A DNA stretch of 64,000 nucleotides from Ardenticatenaceae bacterium. Lineage in GTDB: Bacteria; Chloroflexota; Anaerolineae; Promineifilales; Promineifilaceae. A program made the position numbers and the translations under genes. Positions 9,174-17,600 of the stretch are shown here, one piece after another. The stretch is from the NCBI GenBank assembly GCA_020634235.1, contig JACKCB010000006.1, positions 62,001 through 126,000 on the forward strand, written 5' to 3'. Under the pieces are notes generated by a model. It made no database searches. It saw only the letters and a program-made list of their open reading frames with translations, and was not told the origin of the DNA. Each line of letters begins with the position of its first letter. Position 1 is the stretch's first letter.

Positions 9174-11441
9174 TCACCCCCTATCCCCGCCCTGCCGCCG
9201 CCGCAGCCAGCGGGCCAGCAACAGCGGGGTACGCAACTGGCGCCAGGTGGCGCGGGCCGCTTTTTGCCCGGCCGGGGTGGGTTTGTCCGGGCTGTACTGC
9301 CGCCGGGTAAAGCTCTGCACCAGCGTTTCGATGCCCGGCCGGGTGGGGGCCAGCAGCCTGGCCAGGCGTGGACCGGCCGGCAGCGCCGCCAGCCTTTGCA
9401 GCAGCGCCTGCTGGAACTCGGCCGGGGTCTGGCTGGGGGGCGTGGGCTGGCCCAGCCCGCGGCCGGCGCGCTGCAGCCGCGCATACGCCCAGAGTACGCC
9501 GTCCAGGGCCAACTGCTGCGCCTGCCAGCGGTTAAACAGCCACCAGCCCAGCAGAATTAGCAGGATGGGTGGCAGCGACCACCAGGCGGAGATGCGCCCG
9601 GCCGGGGGCGGCGTATCTGGTTGTGGCAGCGGCGGCGCGGGCTGGTCAAACGCCGGCGGGTCCAGGTCACCCGGCCGGGTGGCCGGCCCCTGGCCGGCGG
9701 TGGGGAAGCTGGCCGTTGGCTCAAACGCCACCCAGCCATAGCCGGGGAAATAAACCTCAGGCCAGGAGTGGGCGTTGATGTGATAGATCGTTTGTACTCC
9801 GCGCGCATCTTCCGGCTGGCTGAGGTAGCCGATGTCCAGCCGCGCCGGCAGCCCCACGCTGCGCGCCAGCACTACCATGGCCGAGGCGTAATAATCGCAG
9901 TAGCCGCTTTGCAGCTCAAACAGGAAGAAATCGACCGGGTCGCGGGTGGTGGGCGGCGGCGGCACGTCCAGCGAGTAGGGGTATTGGCGCAAGAAGCGCT
10001 CGATGGCCCGGGCCTGGTCGTAGGGGGTAGCCAGGCCGGCGGTGATCTCCTGGGCCAGTTCGCCCACCCGGCCGGGGAGCTGGCCGGGGAGCTGCGTGTA
10101 GCGAGCGAGGAGGGCGGGGGGCACATCGGCCAGGCGGGCCTGGCGCAGCAGCTCCGCCGCGCTAGTGGGCAGTTCGCTGACCACGGTGTAGCGCCGGCCG
10201 GCATCCGGCGGCCCCAGGGCGCGGACGAAATCATCCAGCCCGCGCCAGTAGGTGGTGGTTTCCTGGTCGAAGCGCAGCGGCCGGCCCATGGTGTAGCGAG
10301 TGCGGCGCTCGTCCAGCCGCCAATAGATGGTTTGGGTGAGTACGGTCTGTTGGCTGAAGGTGGGGTGGGGCAGGTCGACCCCGGCCGGGAAGCTCTCCTG
10401 TCGTTCTTCGGAGCGGGCCCAGCCCCGGCCGGTGTAGATGTCGTAGCTGGTGGCCTGCCAATGCAGCCCGGCCGGGCCGCTGAGCGTGGCCGTCATCACC
10501 AGCGTTTCTGATAGTTCAGGGGCGTTGCCCAGCAAAAAGGCACGGGGCAAAATGCCCGGCCCGCCTGCGCCACCGCCGCCGCTGCCCTCCGGGAACGGGT
10601 CGCGCACGCCGGCAAACACCCGCTGCAGCGTCTCTTCGGCCTGCTGTACCGGCGCGGTTTGGCGGAAGGCGTGGGCGATGGCCCGGAAGCGAATGGCCGG
10701 TAGGACAAAGGAGACGGCCAGCAGCCCCATGGCCACGGCCAGCGCCGCCAGCAGCAGCTCCAGCCGGATCTGGCCGGAGTAGTCGGTGCCCTGCCGGGTC
10801 CAACTGCGTTCCAGGTCGGCGAAGTAGATGGCCGCGGCCAGCAGCGTGGCCAGCCCGACGAAGATGGCTACCAGCCAGGCGTCGGCGTCGCCGCTGCTGT
10901 AGTAGCTGTTCAGGGCCAGGGCCAGCCCCAGCACGGTCAGGCCGGCCAGCGGCTGGTGGCGGCGGTAGGTGCTCCAGGCCAGGTAGGCGGTTGCCAGGCC
11001 GGCCAGCAGCCCCAGGCCAAAGGCGAAGGCGATGGTCTCTTCGCTGCTGCCGCCTTGCAGGGCGGCGCGCAGCCAGCCACCCATGCGGTCCAGGAAGAGG
11101 GCCAGGCTTTGCCGGGCAAAGGCAACCGCCGGCATGTCACCCCGTTGCAGCAGGATGTGCCAGGGCATGGCTCCGGCCAGGTAGAGGGCGCTGCTGGCCA
11201 GGGCGTAACCCAGGATGAGCAGCCCGGCCGGGATGGCCCGCATGCGCCCCTTGGCCAGCAGTGCGCCCACCAGCAGCCCCACCAGGGCCGTCAGGTTGAC
11301 CACGCTTCCTTCTGGCACCCATTCGGCCATGGCCACCGAGGCGGTGAGGGTGCCGGCAATGGCCAGCAGCAGCCAGACGGACAGCCAGCCTTCTTGTGGC
11401 CGGTAGCGGTTGTAGATGCGGAGGAGGAGGTTGTAGAGCAT
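9174..11441 (-). CDS. Transglutaminase-like membrane protein (TgpA type)
   Basis: A 755-residue protein with several N-terminal transmembrane helices (about 20-260), an extracytoplasmic region, a transglutaminase-core domain (about 450-580) and a further helix near 640 followed by a cytoplasmic tail that resembles DUF4129. Catalytic Cys is near residue 515 (SGYCDYYAS) and His near 558 (NAHSWPEVYF); the usual third residue is in the FEPT segment. The layout matches TgpA, an inner-membrane transglutaminase. The upstream DUF58 gene ends 42 bases before this start, a common pairing. The usual MoxR-type AAA ATPase partner is not next to them here. Confidence 0.88.
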   Translation of the reverse strand: MLYNLLLRIYNRYRPQEGWLSVWLLLAIAGTLTASVAMAEWVPEGSVVNLTALVGLLVGALLAKGRMRAIPAGLLILGYALASSALYLAGAMPWHILLQRGDMPAVAFARQSLALFLDRMGGWLRAALQGGSSEETIAFAFGLGLLAGLATAYLAWSTYRRHQPLAGLTVLGLALALNSYYSSGDADAWLVAIFVGLATLLAAAIYFADLERSWTRQGTDYSGQIRLELLLAALAVAMGLLAVSFVLPAIRFRAIAHAFRQTAPVQQAEETLQRVFAGVRDPFPEGSGGGGAGGPGILPRAFLLGNAPELSETLVMTATLSGPAGLHWQATSYDIYTGRGWARSEERQESFPAGVDLPHPTFSQQTVLTQTIYWRLDERRTRYTMGRPLRFDQETTTYWRGLDDFVRALGPPDAGRRYTVVSELPTSAAELLRQARLADVPPALLARYTQLPGQLPGRVGELAQEITAGLATPYDQARAIERFLRQYPYSLDVPPPPTTRDPVDFFLFELQSGYCDYYASAMVVLARSVGLPARLDIGYLSQPEDARGVQTIYHINAHSWPEVYFPGYGWVAFEPTASFPTAGQGPATRPGDLDPPAFDQPAPPLPQPDTPPPAGRISAWWSLPPILLILLGWWLFNRWQAQQLALDGVLWAYARLQRAGRGLGQPTPPSQTPAEFQQALLQRLAALPAGPRLARLLAPTRPGIETLVQSFTRRQYSPDKPTPAGQKAARATWRQLRTPLLLARWLRRRQGGDRG

Positions 11442-11483
11442 TGTTGTTTATCCGGCCGCGCCAACCATCACCCATTCACCCTC

Positions 11484-12767
11484 TCAATTCCGGCCATCCG
11501 GCCGCTTTACCACCACCACTTTGCCCAGCGGCGTGGTTTTGAATTCCCAGAAGCCGCGCCGGACTTCTTCTTGGAGGGGGTGGCCGATTTCGCCCTGGCG
11601 AACGAGGTAGCAGGTGAAGCCGGCGTGACGGATGAGCTGCTGCATCCCGGCCGGGTTGCCCCCACCACCAAAGCTGACCCGATCGAGCAGCACGACCTGG
11701 CAGCGGATGCCGCGCTGGCTGAGGTGGAGCAGGGCGGGCAGCCAGCCGGCGTCGTCGTTGGGGGTGATGATGATGGCGGCCGCGCCGCGGCGCACGACCT
11801 GGCTCAGGTCTTCCAGGGCGCGCCCCAGGCTGGCCTGGCCGTCGGCGTTGACCAGGGCCAGGCTGTGCAGGAGCTTCCACTGCTGGCCCTGACCCCGGCC
11901 GGGGGGCAGCAGCAGCGGTTGGCGGCCATAGCCGGCCAGCCCCACGCCGCGCTGCTGTTGGTGGGCCACCGCCCCCAACGAGGCGGCCAGCAGGACGGCG
12001 TGCTCTTCGGTGCTTTGCGCTCCTTCGCCCAACTGCACGGCGGCCGCCAGGTCTAGCACCAGCCAGATGTCGCCGGCGGCGTCCAGGTCGAATTGGCGCA
12101 CGAAGAGCTGGTCACGGCGGGCGGTGGTGGGCCAGTGGATGCGGTTGTAGGGGTCGTGGGGTTGGTAGTCGCGCACGCTGGCGGCGTTGAGGGTGGCCTG
12201 CCAGGCGCGTTCGCGGGTGCGGGTGCGGCCGCTGCTCTGCCCGGCCGGGAGGGGGATGGGCAGTTGGCTGTGGATGGGCGGGTGGATGATGATCTCGTCG
12301 CCCACCGGGTAGCTGATGAGTACGCGGAAGATGCCGAAGGGGTCGCCGGTGTGCAGCGCCCAGGGGCCGAGCTGGAACTGTCCCCGGCGCTGGCAGACGG
12401 CGTCCTGGCGCCAATGCTCTGTCTGGCGGCTGCCCACGCTGCGTACTACGCCGGCCTGGTAGCCGGGCACGTTGGCGCTGTCTACCACCTCGACCCAAAA
12501 GGCGGGCAGCCAACTGTCGTTGGTGATTTCGAACTGTTCGGAGAGGCGGTCGCCAACGGCGACCCAGCCGAAGCGCAACTGCCGCCGGCCGCGCACGCTG
12601 CGGGCCAGTTGGCGGGCCCAAACGTAGGCGACTACCACTAACCCGCCCAGCCCAACAAGCAAGGTGGTCCACACCCGGCCGGGGAGCAGGATGGCCGCCG
12701 CGAGGAGGAGCAGCAGCCAGACCACCGGCAAGCGCGCGCGCAAGGACAAACGGACCTGGGACGGCAT
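11484..12767 (-). CDS. DUF58 domain protein
   Basis: A 427-residue protein with two N-terminal transmembrane helices (about 13-50), a beta-rich region and then the DUF58 motif DYQPHDPYNRIHWPTTARRD, followed by a VWA-like region (WLVLDLAAAVQ). DUF58 proteins usually occur with a MoxR ATPase and a transglutaminase protein and are thought to take part in assembly or maturation of surface complexes; the exact role is not established. It is the first gene of the pair with the transglutaminase. No strong SD is visible before the ATG. Confidence 0.85.
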   Translation of the reverse strand: MPSQVRLSLRARLPVVWLLLLLAAAILLPGRVWTTLLVGLGGLVVVAYVWARQLARSVRGRRQLRFGWVAVGDRLSEQFEITNDSWLPAFWVEVVDSANVPGYQAGVVRSVGSRQTEHWRQDAVCQRRGQFQLGPWALHTGDPFGIFRVLISYPVGDEIIIHPPIHSQLPIPLPAGQSSGRTRTRERAWQATLNAASVRDYQPHDPYNRIHWPTTARRDQLFVRQFDLDAAGDIWLVLDLAAAVQLGEGAQSTEEHAVLLAASLGAVAHQQQRGVGLAGYGRQPLLLPPGRGQGQQWKLLHSLALVNADGQASLGRALEDLSQVVRRGAAAIIITPNDDAGWLPALLHLSQRGIRCQVVLLDRVSFGGGGNPAGMQQLIRHAGFTCYLVRQGEIGHPLQEEVRRGFWEFKTTPLGKVVVVKRPDGRN

Positions 12768-13312
12768 GATTGGATTGTGCCATAGACCGGCCGGTGTGCA
12801 ACCACCGCGCCGGCTAAAATGTGGGGCAAACGGCTAGTTTGTTCGGGCAAGTGGTTAGTAAGCGTCCAGAAATTAGTTTGTAGTAGCGGCTTCAGCCGCC
12901 CAGACCGCTAAAGCGGTTACTACAAACAAAGAAGGGAAGTTGTTTTTAGACACTCACTTAGCTTGCCCTACTGCCGGACTGCCCGGCCGGTGTAGCCTGG
13001 TTTACAGTGGGCGTGGGCGGGTTGTGGGCGATGGGGGGATATAGTGCGTGTGTGCCGGAAAACGTGCCAGCCGGCGTTTATTGTCTTAGTTGTCTATGTT
13101 GCCAGGGAGGTAGATGAGATGCCCGTGACCCAGCCCGTGAATCCGCAGCGTCCCCACGTTACCGAGTAAACTCGCGTATTCTTTTGCCAGGGGTGGGAAG
13201 CCGGCCGAAGCGTTTGCGCTGGTTGTGCCCCGGCCGGGGGGTGCTGGCGTCTGGTGGCCACATCCGGTAAACTTTTGCCGCAGTTGGCCAAACCAGACTC
13301 AGGAGTATGCCC
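12768..13312. other. Intergenic region, about 545 bases, with no gene recognised
   Basis: This stretch lies between the divergent starts of the DUF58 gene and the VOC gene. It carries dispersed repeat A (12876-12927). A 16-codon open frame from 13111 starts behind a good GGAGG and ends at TAA; it may be a leader peptide or chance. I see no tRNA or longer convincing frame. Candidate promoters cannot be assigned with confidence. Confidence 0.5.
12876..12927. repeat. Dispersed palindromic repeat A, copy 2, with terminal inverted repeats
   Basis: The element begins GTTTGTAGTA and ends TACTACAAAC, a 10-base perfect terminal inverted repeat. Inside are two short hairpins (GCGGCTTCAGCCGC and ACCGCTAAAGCGGT). 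The second half is the reverse complement of 817-837, so the two copies are related. Size and structure are MITE- or REP-like, with no coding capacity. Confidence 0.7.
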
Positions 13313-13693
13313 ATGTCCCATCCCCCCATCGACCAGCAAATTACCTTCCTATACACCCGTGACCTGCCCACGACGGCCCATTTCTATGAGGAGATTATGG
13401 GGCTGCCGCTGGTGTTGGACCAGGGGAGCTGCCGTATTTACCAGGTAACGGAGGATGGTTACATAGGCTTTTGCCAGCGGGCGGAAGCGCCGGAGAAGCC
13501 GCAGGGGGTTATCCTGACGATTGTGACGGAGAAGGTGGATTTGTGGCACCAGGTGTTGAGTAACCAGGGGGTGGCGTTTGAGAGCCTGCCCAAGTTGAAT
13601 CCGGAGTACAAAATCTACCACTGCTTTTTGCGTGACCCCAACGGCTACCTGATTGAGATTCAGAAGTTCCTGGACCCGGCCTGGGGGGCGTAG
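13313..13693 (+). CDS. VOC (glyoxalase/bleomycin-resistance fold) family protein
   Basis: A 126-residue protein with the vicinal-oxygen-chelate fold: a start of QITFLYTRDLPTTAHFYEE, a glycine-rich middle, and the C-terminal RDPNGYLIEIQKF signature with the metal-ligand Glu (IEIQ). Substrate cannot be told. Two ATGs are possible; the second (13313) is preferred because AGGAG lies seven bases upstream, whereas the first (13307) is only one base from it. It is probably monocistronic; the next gene converges from the right. Confidence 0.8.
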   Translation: MSHPPIDQQITFLYTRDLPTTAHFYEEIMGLPLVLDQGSCRIYQVTEDGYIGFCQRAEAPEKPQGVILTIVTEKVDLWHQVLSNQGVAFESLPKLNPEYKIYHCFLRDPNGYLIEIQKFLDPAWGA

Positions 13694-13747
13694 GCAGGCG
13701 GGATTAGCCGTGAGGGGTGATGGCGGCCGGTTTTGCTGGCGTGCGCG

Positions 13748-13944
13748 ATGAATTCGATTAAGGTTTTGCTGCTGCAAGTGCGCGAGCGGGATGACACGGT
13801 AAACGTTTCCGCCGCTACATGGCCGGCTACGCGTCCATGATGGGCGCAGCGGAGATGCAGGCCACGCTGGACCGTTTTCAGGACAGCCCGGAAGCGGGCG
13901 AACTGTTGGCCCGCTTTGTGCGCCTGGTTTTTGGCTCACGCTAG
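13748..13944 (+). pseudogene. Possible small gene broken by a one-base frameshift
   Basis: Two short frames abut. One begins MNSIKVLLLQVRERDDTV and stops early; the other, shifted by one base, reads RFRRYMAGYASMMGAAEMQ and ends LARFVRLVFGSR at a TAG in 13942-13944. Adding one base near 13798 would join them into about 65 residues of natural-looking protein. I do not recognise the family. The end overlaps the stop of the DUF5996 gene on the other strand. It may be a decayed gene, a sequencing indel or chance. Confidence 0.3.
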
Positions 13945-14766
13945 CATGTGCTGCGCCCCGGCCGCGTGTACCGTGCGCCAGAAGTTGAGCAGTGTCCGCC
14001 GGGGTTTGTCGCTGCTGCGCAGGGTTTCGTAGGGCAGCACGGCCCCTTGCCAGCCTTCGGTGTGCCAGTGCGCCCCGGCCGGGAGCGTCTCAGTTAGCAG
14101 CCCGGCCGGCCAGGGGTAGGCGGTGATGTAGAAGTAGGGGTCGGGGATGCCGGCGTCGCCGGTGGAAAAGCCAAAGGCCATCTGCTCGTCGGCCTCCGCC
14201 TCGTTGGCCGGCTCTTGCCCTGGCACCTGGCGGCCGGAAAACCAGACCAGCGACAGGTCGAAGTGGTGTGGCCAGAGCTGCACCGGGCTGCTTTCGCCGG
14301 GCAGTGTGCCCTTGAACTCTTTCAGCATCACATCTACCTGGGAGAGGGCGCGCCAGTAGGTCTCGACCTGGGCGTCTTCGTAGGTGCGCGGCGCGTCGTC
14401 GGCGAACAGGCTGTGGTCGATGGCCGGCCGGATGCCCAGATCGCCCAGCGCGTCGCAGGTGTCGCGGCAGAAGATGCTGACCGGCTGCCCTTCCAGCACC
14501 AGGTCCCACTGGTCGCCGCGGCTGGTGCGCAGGGAGGCCAGGTGGGCGGCAAAGTCCAGGCTGAGGTCGAAGGTGAGCTTCCCGGCCGGGATAGGCGTGG
14601 TGGTCAGGCCGACGGCGGTGGCGTGCAGGCTGGCGTGCCACCAATGCTTCTGGCGCGGGGCCAGCGCCTGCCGGATTTTGCCCAGCACGCGGGCATACTG
14701 GTGGATGGTATCACGGGTCTCTTGCCAATCGGCCAGGGCCAGGGGGGGAAAGCGTGTGTGTTTCAT
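13936..14766 (-). CDS. DUF5996 family protein
   Basis: A 276-residue cytoplasmic protein. The opening FPPLALADWQETRDTIHQYARVLGKIR and the middle segments WPHHFDLSLVWFSG and DPYFYITAYPWP match the DUF5996 family, which is conserved in many bacteria but uncharacterised. The MKHTRFPPL start is chosen over an 18-codon longer frame because it gives the family start and the extension is unlike protein. No signal peptide or membrane segment. Several conserved His and Trp residues suggest a ligand or metal site, but nothing more can be said. Confidence 0.75.
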   Translation of the reverse strand: MKHTRFPPLALADWQETRDTIHQYARVLGKIRQALAPRQKHWWHASLHATAVGLTTTPIPAGKLTFDLSLDFAAHLASLRTSRGDQWDLVLEGQPVSIFCRDTCDALGDLGIRPAIDHSLFADDAPRTYEDAQVETYWRALSQVDVMLKEFKGTLPGESSPVQLWPHHFDLSLVWFSGRQVPGQEPANEAEADEQMAFGFSTGDAGIPDPYFYITAYPWPAGLLTETLPAGAHWHTEGWQGAVLPYETLRSSDKPRRTLLNFWRTVHAAGAQHMLA

Positions 14767-14889
14767 GGCTACTCCGGATGGCGGCTTATGTGCGGCGTAT
14801 GCGCAGCCGCAGCCGACCATACGATTAGTGTAAGGCCAGAAGGCCCGGTTGGCAAGCGCCGCTGCGTAACGTTACCCGGCCGGGTTTTG

Positions 14890-14919
14890 TTGTATTTTGG
14901 GGACAAATGGGTTTATGCT
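14890..14919 (+). promoter_or_regulatory. Possible promoter for gluconokinase, giving a nearly leaderless transcript
   Basis: TTGTAT (14890-14895) and TATGCT (14914-14919) are spaced by 18 bases. The -10 ends six bases before the ATG at 14926, so a transcript would start at or next to the start codon. No SD is present before that ATG, which fits leaderless translation. Weak matches only. Confidence 0.3.
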
Positions 14920-14925
14920 TGGTAG

Positions 14926-15432
14926 ATGAGCGCGGCAATTTCTCCCCAGGCCATCATCGTCATGGGTGTGGCCGGCGCGGGCAAGACGACGGTGGGCCAG
15001 GCGCTGGCGGCGGCCCTGGACTGGCCCTTCTATGATGGCGACGATTTCCACCCCCCGGCCAACGTGGCCAAAATGGGGGCCGGCGTGCCCCTGACGGATG
15101 CCGACCGCGCTCCCTGGCTGGCGGCGCTGCACGCTTTGCTGGCGGCGCGCCTGGGGGCGGGTCAGCCGCTGGTGCTGGCCTGCTCGGCGCTGAAGGCGGC
15201 TTACCGCCGGCAGCTTGCGGGGGAACTGCCGGGGGTGGCGCTGCTTTACCTGCAAGCCAGCCCGGCGCTGATTGCCCAACGTTTGCAGCACCGGCCGGGG
15301 CACTTTATGCCCGCGGCCCTGGCCGAGAGCCAGTTTGCTGCCCTGGAGCCCCCGGCCGGGGTGCTGACCCTGGATGCGGCCCGGCCGGTGGCCGAACTGG
15401 TGGCCCAGGCCCGGGCCGCGCTGGGGGTGTGA
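14926..15432 (+). CDS. gntK: Gluconokinase (GntK type)
   Basis: A 168-residue P-loop kinase that phosphorylates D-gluconate to 6-phosphogluconate. The P-loop GVAGAGKTT is at residues 14-22. The gluconokinase signature follows with GDDFHPPANVAKMGAG and LTDADRAPWL, then ACSALKAAYRR and the lid region. Length is normal for GntK. It stands alone; no gluconate permease or GntR regulator is adjacent. The DUF5996 gene upstream is divergent. Confidence 0.92.
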   Translation: MSAAISPQAIIVMGVAGAGKTTVGQALAAALDWPFYDGDDFHPPANVAKMGAGVPLTDADRAPWLAALHALLAARLGAGQPLVLACSALKAAYRRQLAGELPGVALLYLQASPALIAQRLQHRPGHFMPAALAESQFAALEPPAGVLTLDAARPVAELVAQARAALGV

Positions 15433-15593
15433 GGCGAGAGGTGACAAACGTCACCGGCCGGGGATGGCTTCTGCTACTTGTGGTCCCGGCCGGGGGGTGC
15501 TACGCTGTGCATAAGTCTGGCGCGGGCGGCAAGAGGCCGGCGCTGGCAAGGTTTGCCAACAATCCCGCGCCTTTCATCACGAGGAGGTGAACA

Positions 15594-16004
15594 ATGACAC
15601 CGCAGCGTGTAACCCCGAAAGTCATTCTTGTGCTGCGCTGGGTGGCGCGGATTTGGAGCCTGTTTCTGCTGGCCCTGCTGCTGCTCATCGCCGTGCTGCC
15701 CGATCCCAATGCCGTGGCCCCCGTGCCCCTGAGCGATTGGGTGGTGCTGGGGCTGCTGGTGGGCGGCGCGCTGCTGGGGCTGCTGGTGGCCTGGGTGCGC
15801 GAACTGGCCGGCGGGTTGATTGTGATCGCCGGCTGGCTGGCCCACACCATCGGCTTCCGCGTGGCCCGCGGTGAATGGATGCCCGCGTCTGGCATCCTGG
15901 TGCAGATGCTCCTGTTTCTGGTCCCGGCGGTGCTGTTCCTGGTCTGTGGCTACCTGTCCCGGCCGGGGCCGGCCGAAACACCCACCCCCGCCTTCCCCAC
16001 CTGA
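15594..16004 (+). CDS. Small integral membrane protein, unknown
   Basis: A 136-residue protein with about four hydrophobic segments (residues 19-37, 47-68, 72-86, 103-122) and a short Pro/Thr-rich end. The ATG follows GAGGAGGTGAACA, a strong ribosome binding site. It resembles the small DUF7670-like membrane proteins common in Chloroflexota, but I am not sure of this. It is convergent with the MFS gene, 28 bases apart. No function is apparent. Confidence 0.65.
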   Translation: MTPQRVTPKVILVLRWVARIWSLFLLALLLLIAVLPDPNAVAPVPLSDWVVLGLLVGGALLGLLVAWVRELAGGLIVIAGWLAHTIGFRVARGEWMPASGILVQMLLFLVPAVLFLVCGYLSRPGPAETPTPAFPT

Positions 16005-16032
16005 GCGGGCGGCCTGGGGCGGGTGGCAGGCT

Positions 16033-17484
16033 CTACCCGGCCGGGGGGTTGCGGCGGGCCTCGCGGCGGGCCAGAAGTTGGCGGATGCGCGCATGGCGCT
16101 CGCGGGTCAGCGGGTAGTAGTAGGCGGTGACGATGGCCCCCAGCAGCATCAGCGCGCCAAACGGCCCGGTGAGTACGCGGATGGCGCTGAGGGTGGTGGG
16201 GGATTGGCTGAACTGGGTTAACCCGGCCGGGGGGCTTTGGTAGCCAAACCAACCCAACACTTGCAGCGCCAGGAAGATGGCCACCGCCCCGGTTAGCTTG
16301 CGGATGAAGTTCTTGATGCCGTAGTAGATGCCTTCGTGCCGCTGGCCGGTGCGCAGCTCGTCCCACTCAATCACGTCGGGGAAGATGGCGTCGGGCAGGA
16401 CGTGGGCGGTGGAGACGCTGATGCCGGCCAGCACGGCCATTAGCAGTACCAGGCCCACCTGCCCCGGCCGGACCAGCAGCAGCAGCGTTTGCACCACCGC
16501 CCAAAAGCTCATGCCGATCATGTAGGCGCGCCGTTTGCCAACCCGGCCGGAGAGCCAGGTCCAAAAAGGCAGGGCCAGCACGGCCGTGATCAGCAGCAGC
16601 CCCAACACCACCGACTCCAGGGCAATTGGCCCGCCGGCAATGGTCACCGAGGCCAGCAAATCACCCCCGGCAATCCAGTAGACCAGGAAAAAGGGCAGCA
16701 TCAGGGCCACCAGGTCGAAGGTGATCCAGTTAAGCATGTAGAGCAGGGTGGCAAAGCGGAAGGGGACGTTGCGCCAGGCGGTGCGGCTGGTGGCGGCAAA
16801 GGATTGGCGGTGCGCCTGGGCCGCCGCGGCGTGGCGCGGGTCTTCGCGCACAAAGGCGAAGATGAGCAGGAAGGGGATCGCCGCGCCTGCGCCAAAGATG
16901 GCCGCCACCAGCAGGTAGCCCTGCTGCTGCGTCAGCCCACCGGCCAGGGCGCTGTCGACGATGATGGGCGCGGCCACGGCGGTGGTTAGCGAGGCCAGGA
17001 GGTTGAAGAAGGTGCGGTAGCCGGTGAGGCTGGTGCGCTCGTCGTAGTCGGGGGTGATCTCCGGCGTCAGGCTGAGGAAGGGGACGATGACCAGCGTTTG
17101 CAGGGTGTCGGAGATCATGAAGGCCAGGGTGACGCTGAGCATGAGTGCCCACTGGCTTTGCCAGGGGGGTGCCCACCAGAGCAGTAAAAAGCCCAGGCCA
17201 TAGGGGATGGCAAAGATGAGCAGGAAGGGCCGCCGCCGCCCCCAGCGGCTTTGCACCCGGTCGCTGAGGGTGCCGACAATGGGGTCGTTGATGGCGTCCC
17301 AGATGACGCCCATGAGGGCGGCGAAGGAGGCCAGCCGGGCATCCAGCCCGACGACGTCGGTGAGGAAGATGGCGTAGAAGATCTGGCGCAGGGTGCCAAA
17401 GCTGGCCATGCCCCAGTCGCCGGAGCCGTAAACGATGCGGGTCCACCGCGAAAGCGGCGGGGTGGTGGGGGTTATAGCTGCCAT
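16033..17484 (-). CDS. MFS sugar transporter, GPH family (MelB-like)
   Basis: A 483-residue, 12-helix transporter of the glycoside-pentoside-hexuronide:cation symporter type. Family marks are an early Asp-rich helix-2 region (WDAINDPIVGTLSDR), then RWGRRRPFLL, and FPDVIEWDELRTGQRHEGIYYG in the second half. AAGGAGGT seven bases upstream supports the start. It lies downstream of a GH4 glycosidase and a PLP enzyme on the same strand (116 bases from the latter). An alpha-galactoside or other glycoside substrate is inferred from that neighbour only. Confidence 0.9.
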   Translation of the reverse strand: MAAITPTTPPLSRWTRIVYGSGDWGMASFGTLRQIFYAIFLTDVVGLDARLASFAALMGVIWDAINDPIVGTLSDRVQSRWGRRRPFLLIFAIPYGLGFLLLWWAPPWQSQWALMLSVTLAFMISDTLQTLVIVPFLSLTPEITPDYDERTSLTGYRTFFNLLASLTTAVAAPIIVDSALAGGLTQQQGYLLVAAIFGAGAAIPFLLIFAFVREDPRHAAAAQAHRQSFAATSRTAWRNVPFRFATLLYMLNWITFDLVALMLPFFLVYWIAGGDLLASVTIAGGPIALESVVLGLLLITAVLALPFWTWLSGRVGKRRAYMIGMSFWAVVQTLLLLVRPGQVGLVLLMAVLAGISVSTAHVLPDAIFPDVIEWDELRTGQRHEGIYYGIKNFIRKLTGAVAIFLALQVLGWFGYQSPPAGLTQFSQSPTTLSAIRVLTGPFGALMLLGAIVTAYYYPLTRERHARIRQLLARREARRNPPAG

Positions 17485-17600
17485 GCGAATGACCTCCTTG
17501 CCAGACCAGACAACTGGACACTGGCGTTCTTTGGGTGTTCCAGAGAGGACCTGTCAGGTTGTGCGTGGTAGAAGCCTGACCGGCCGGAGATGCCTGGGCG

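Noticed and set aside
13111..13161. 16-codon frame with a good SD upstream of the VOC gene
   Set aside because: Too short to support as a gene; might be a leader peptide but nothing around it shows attenuation.
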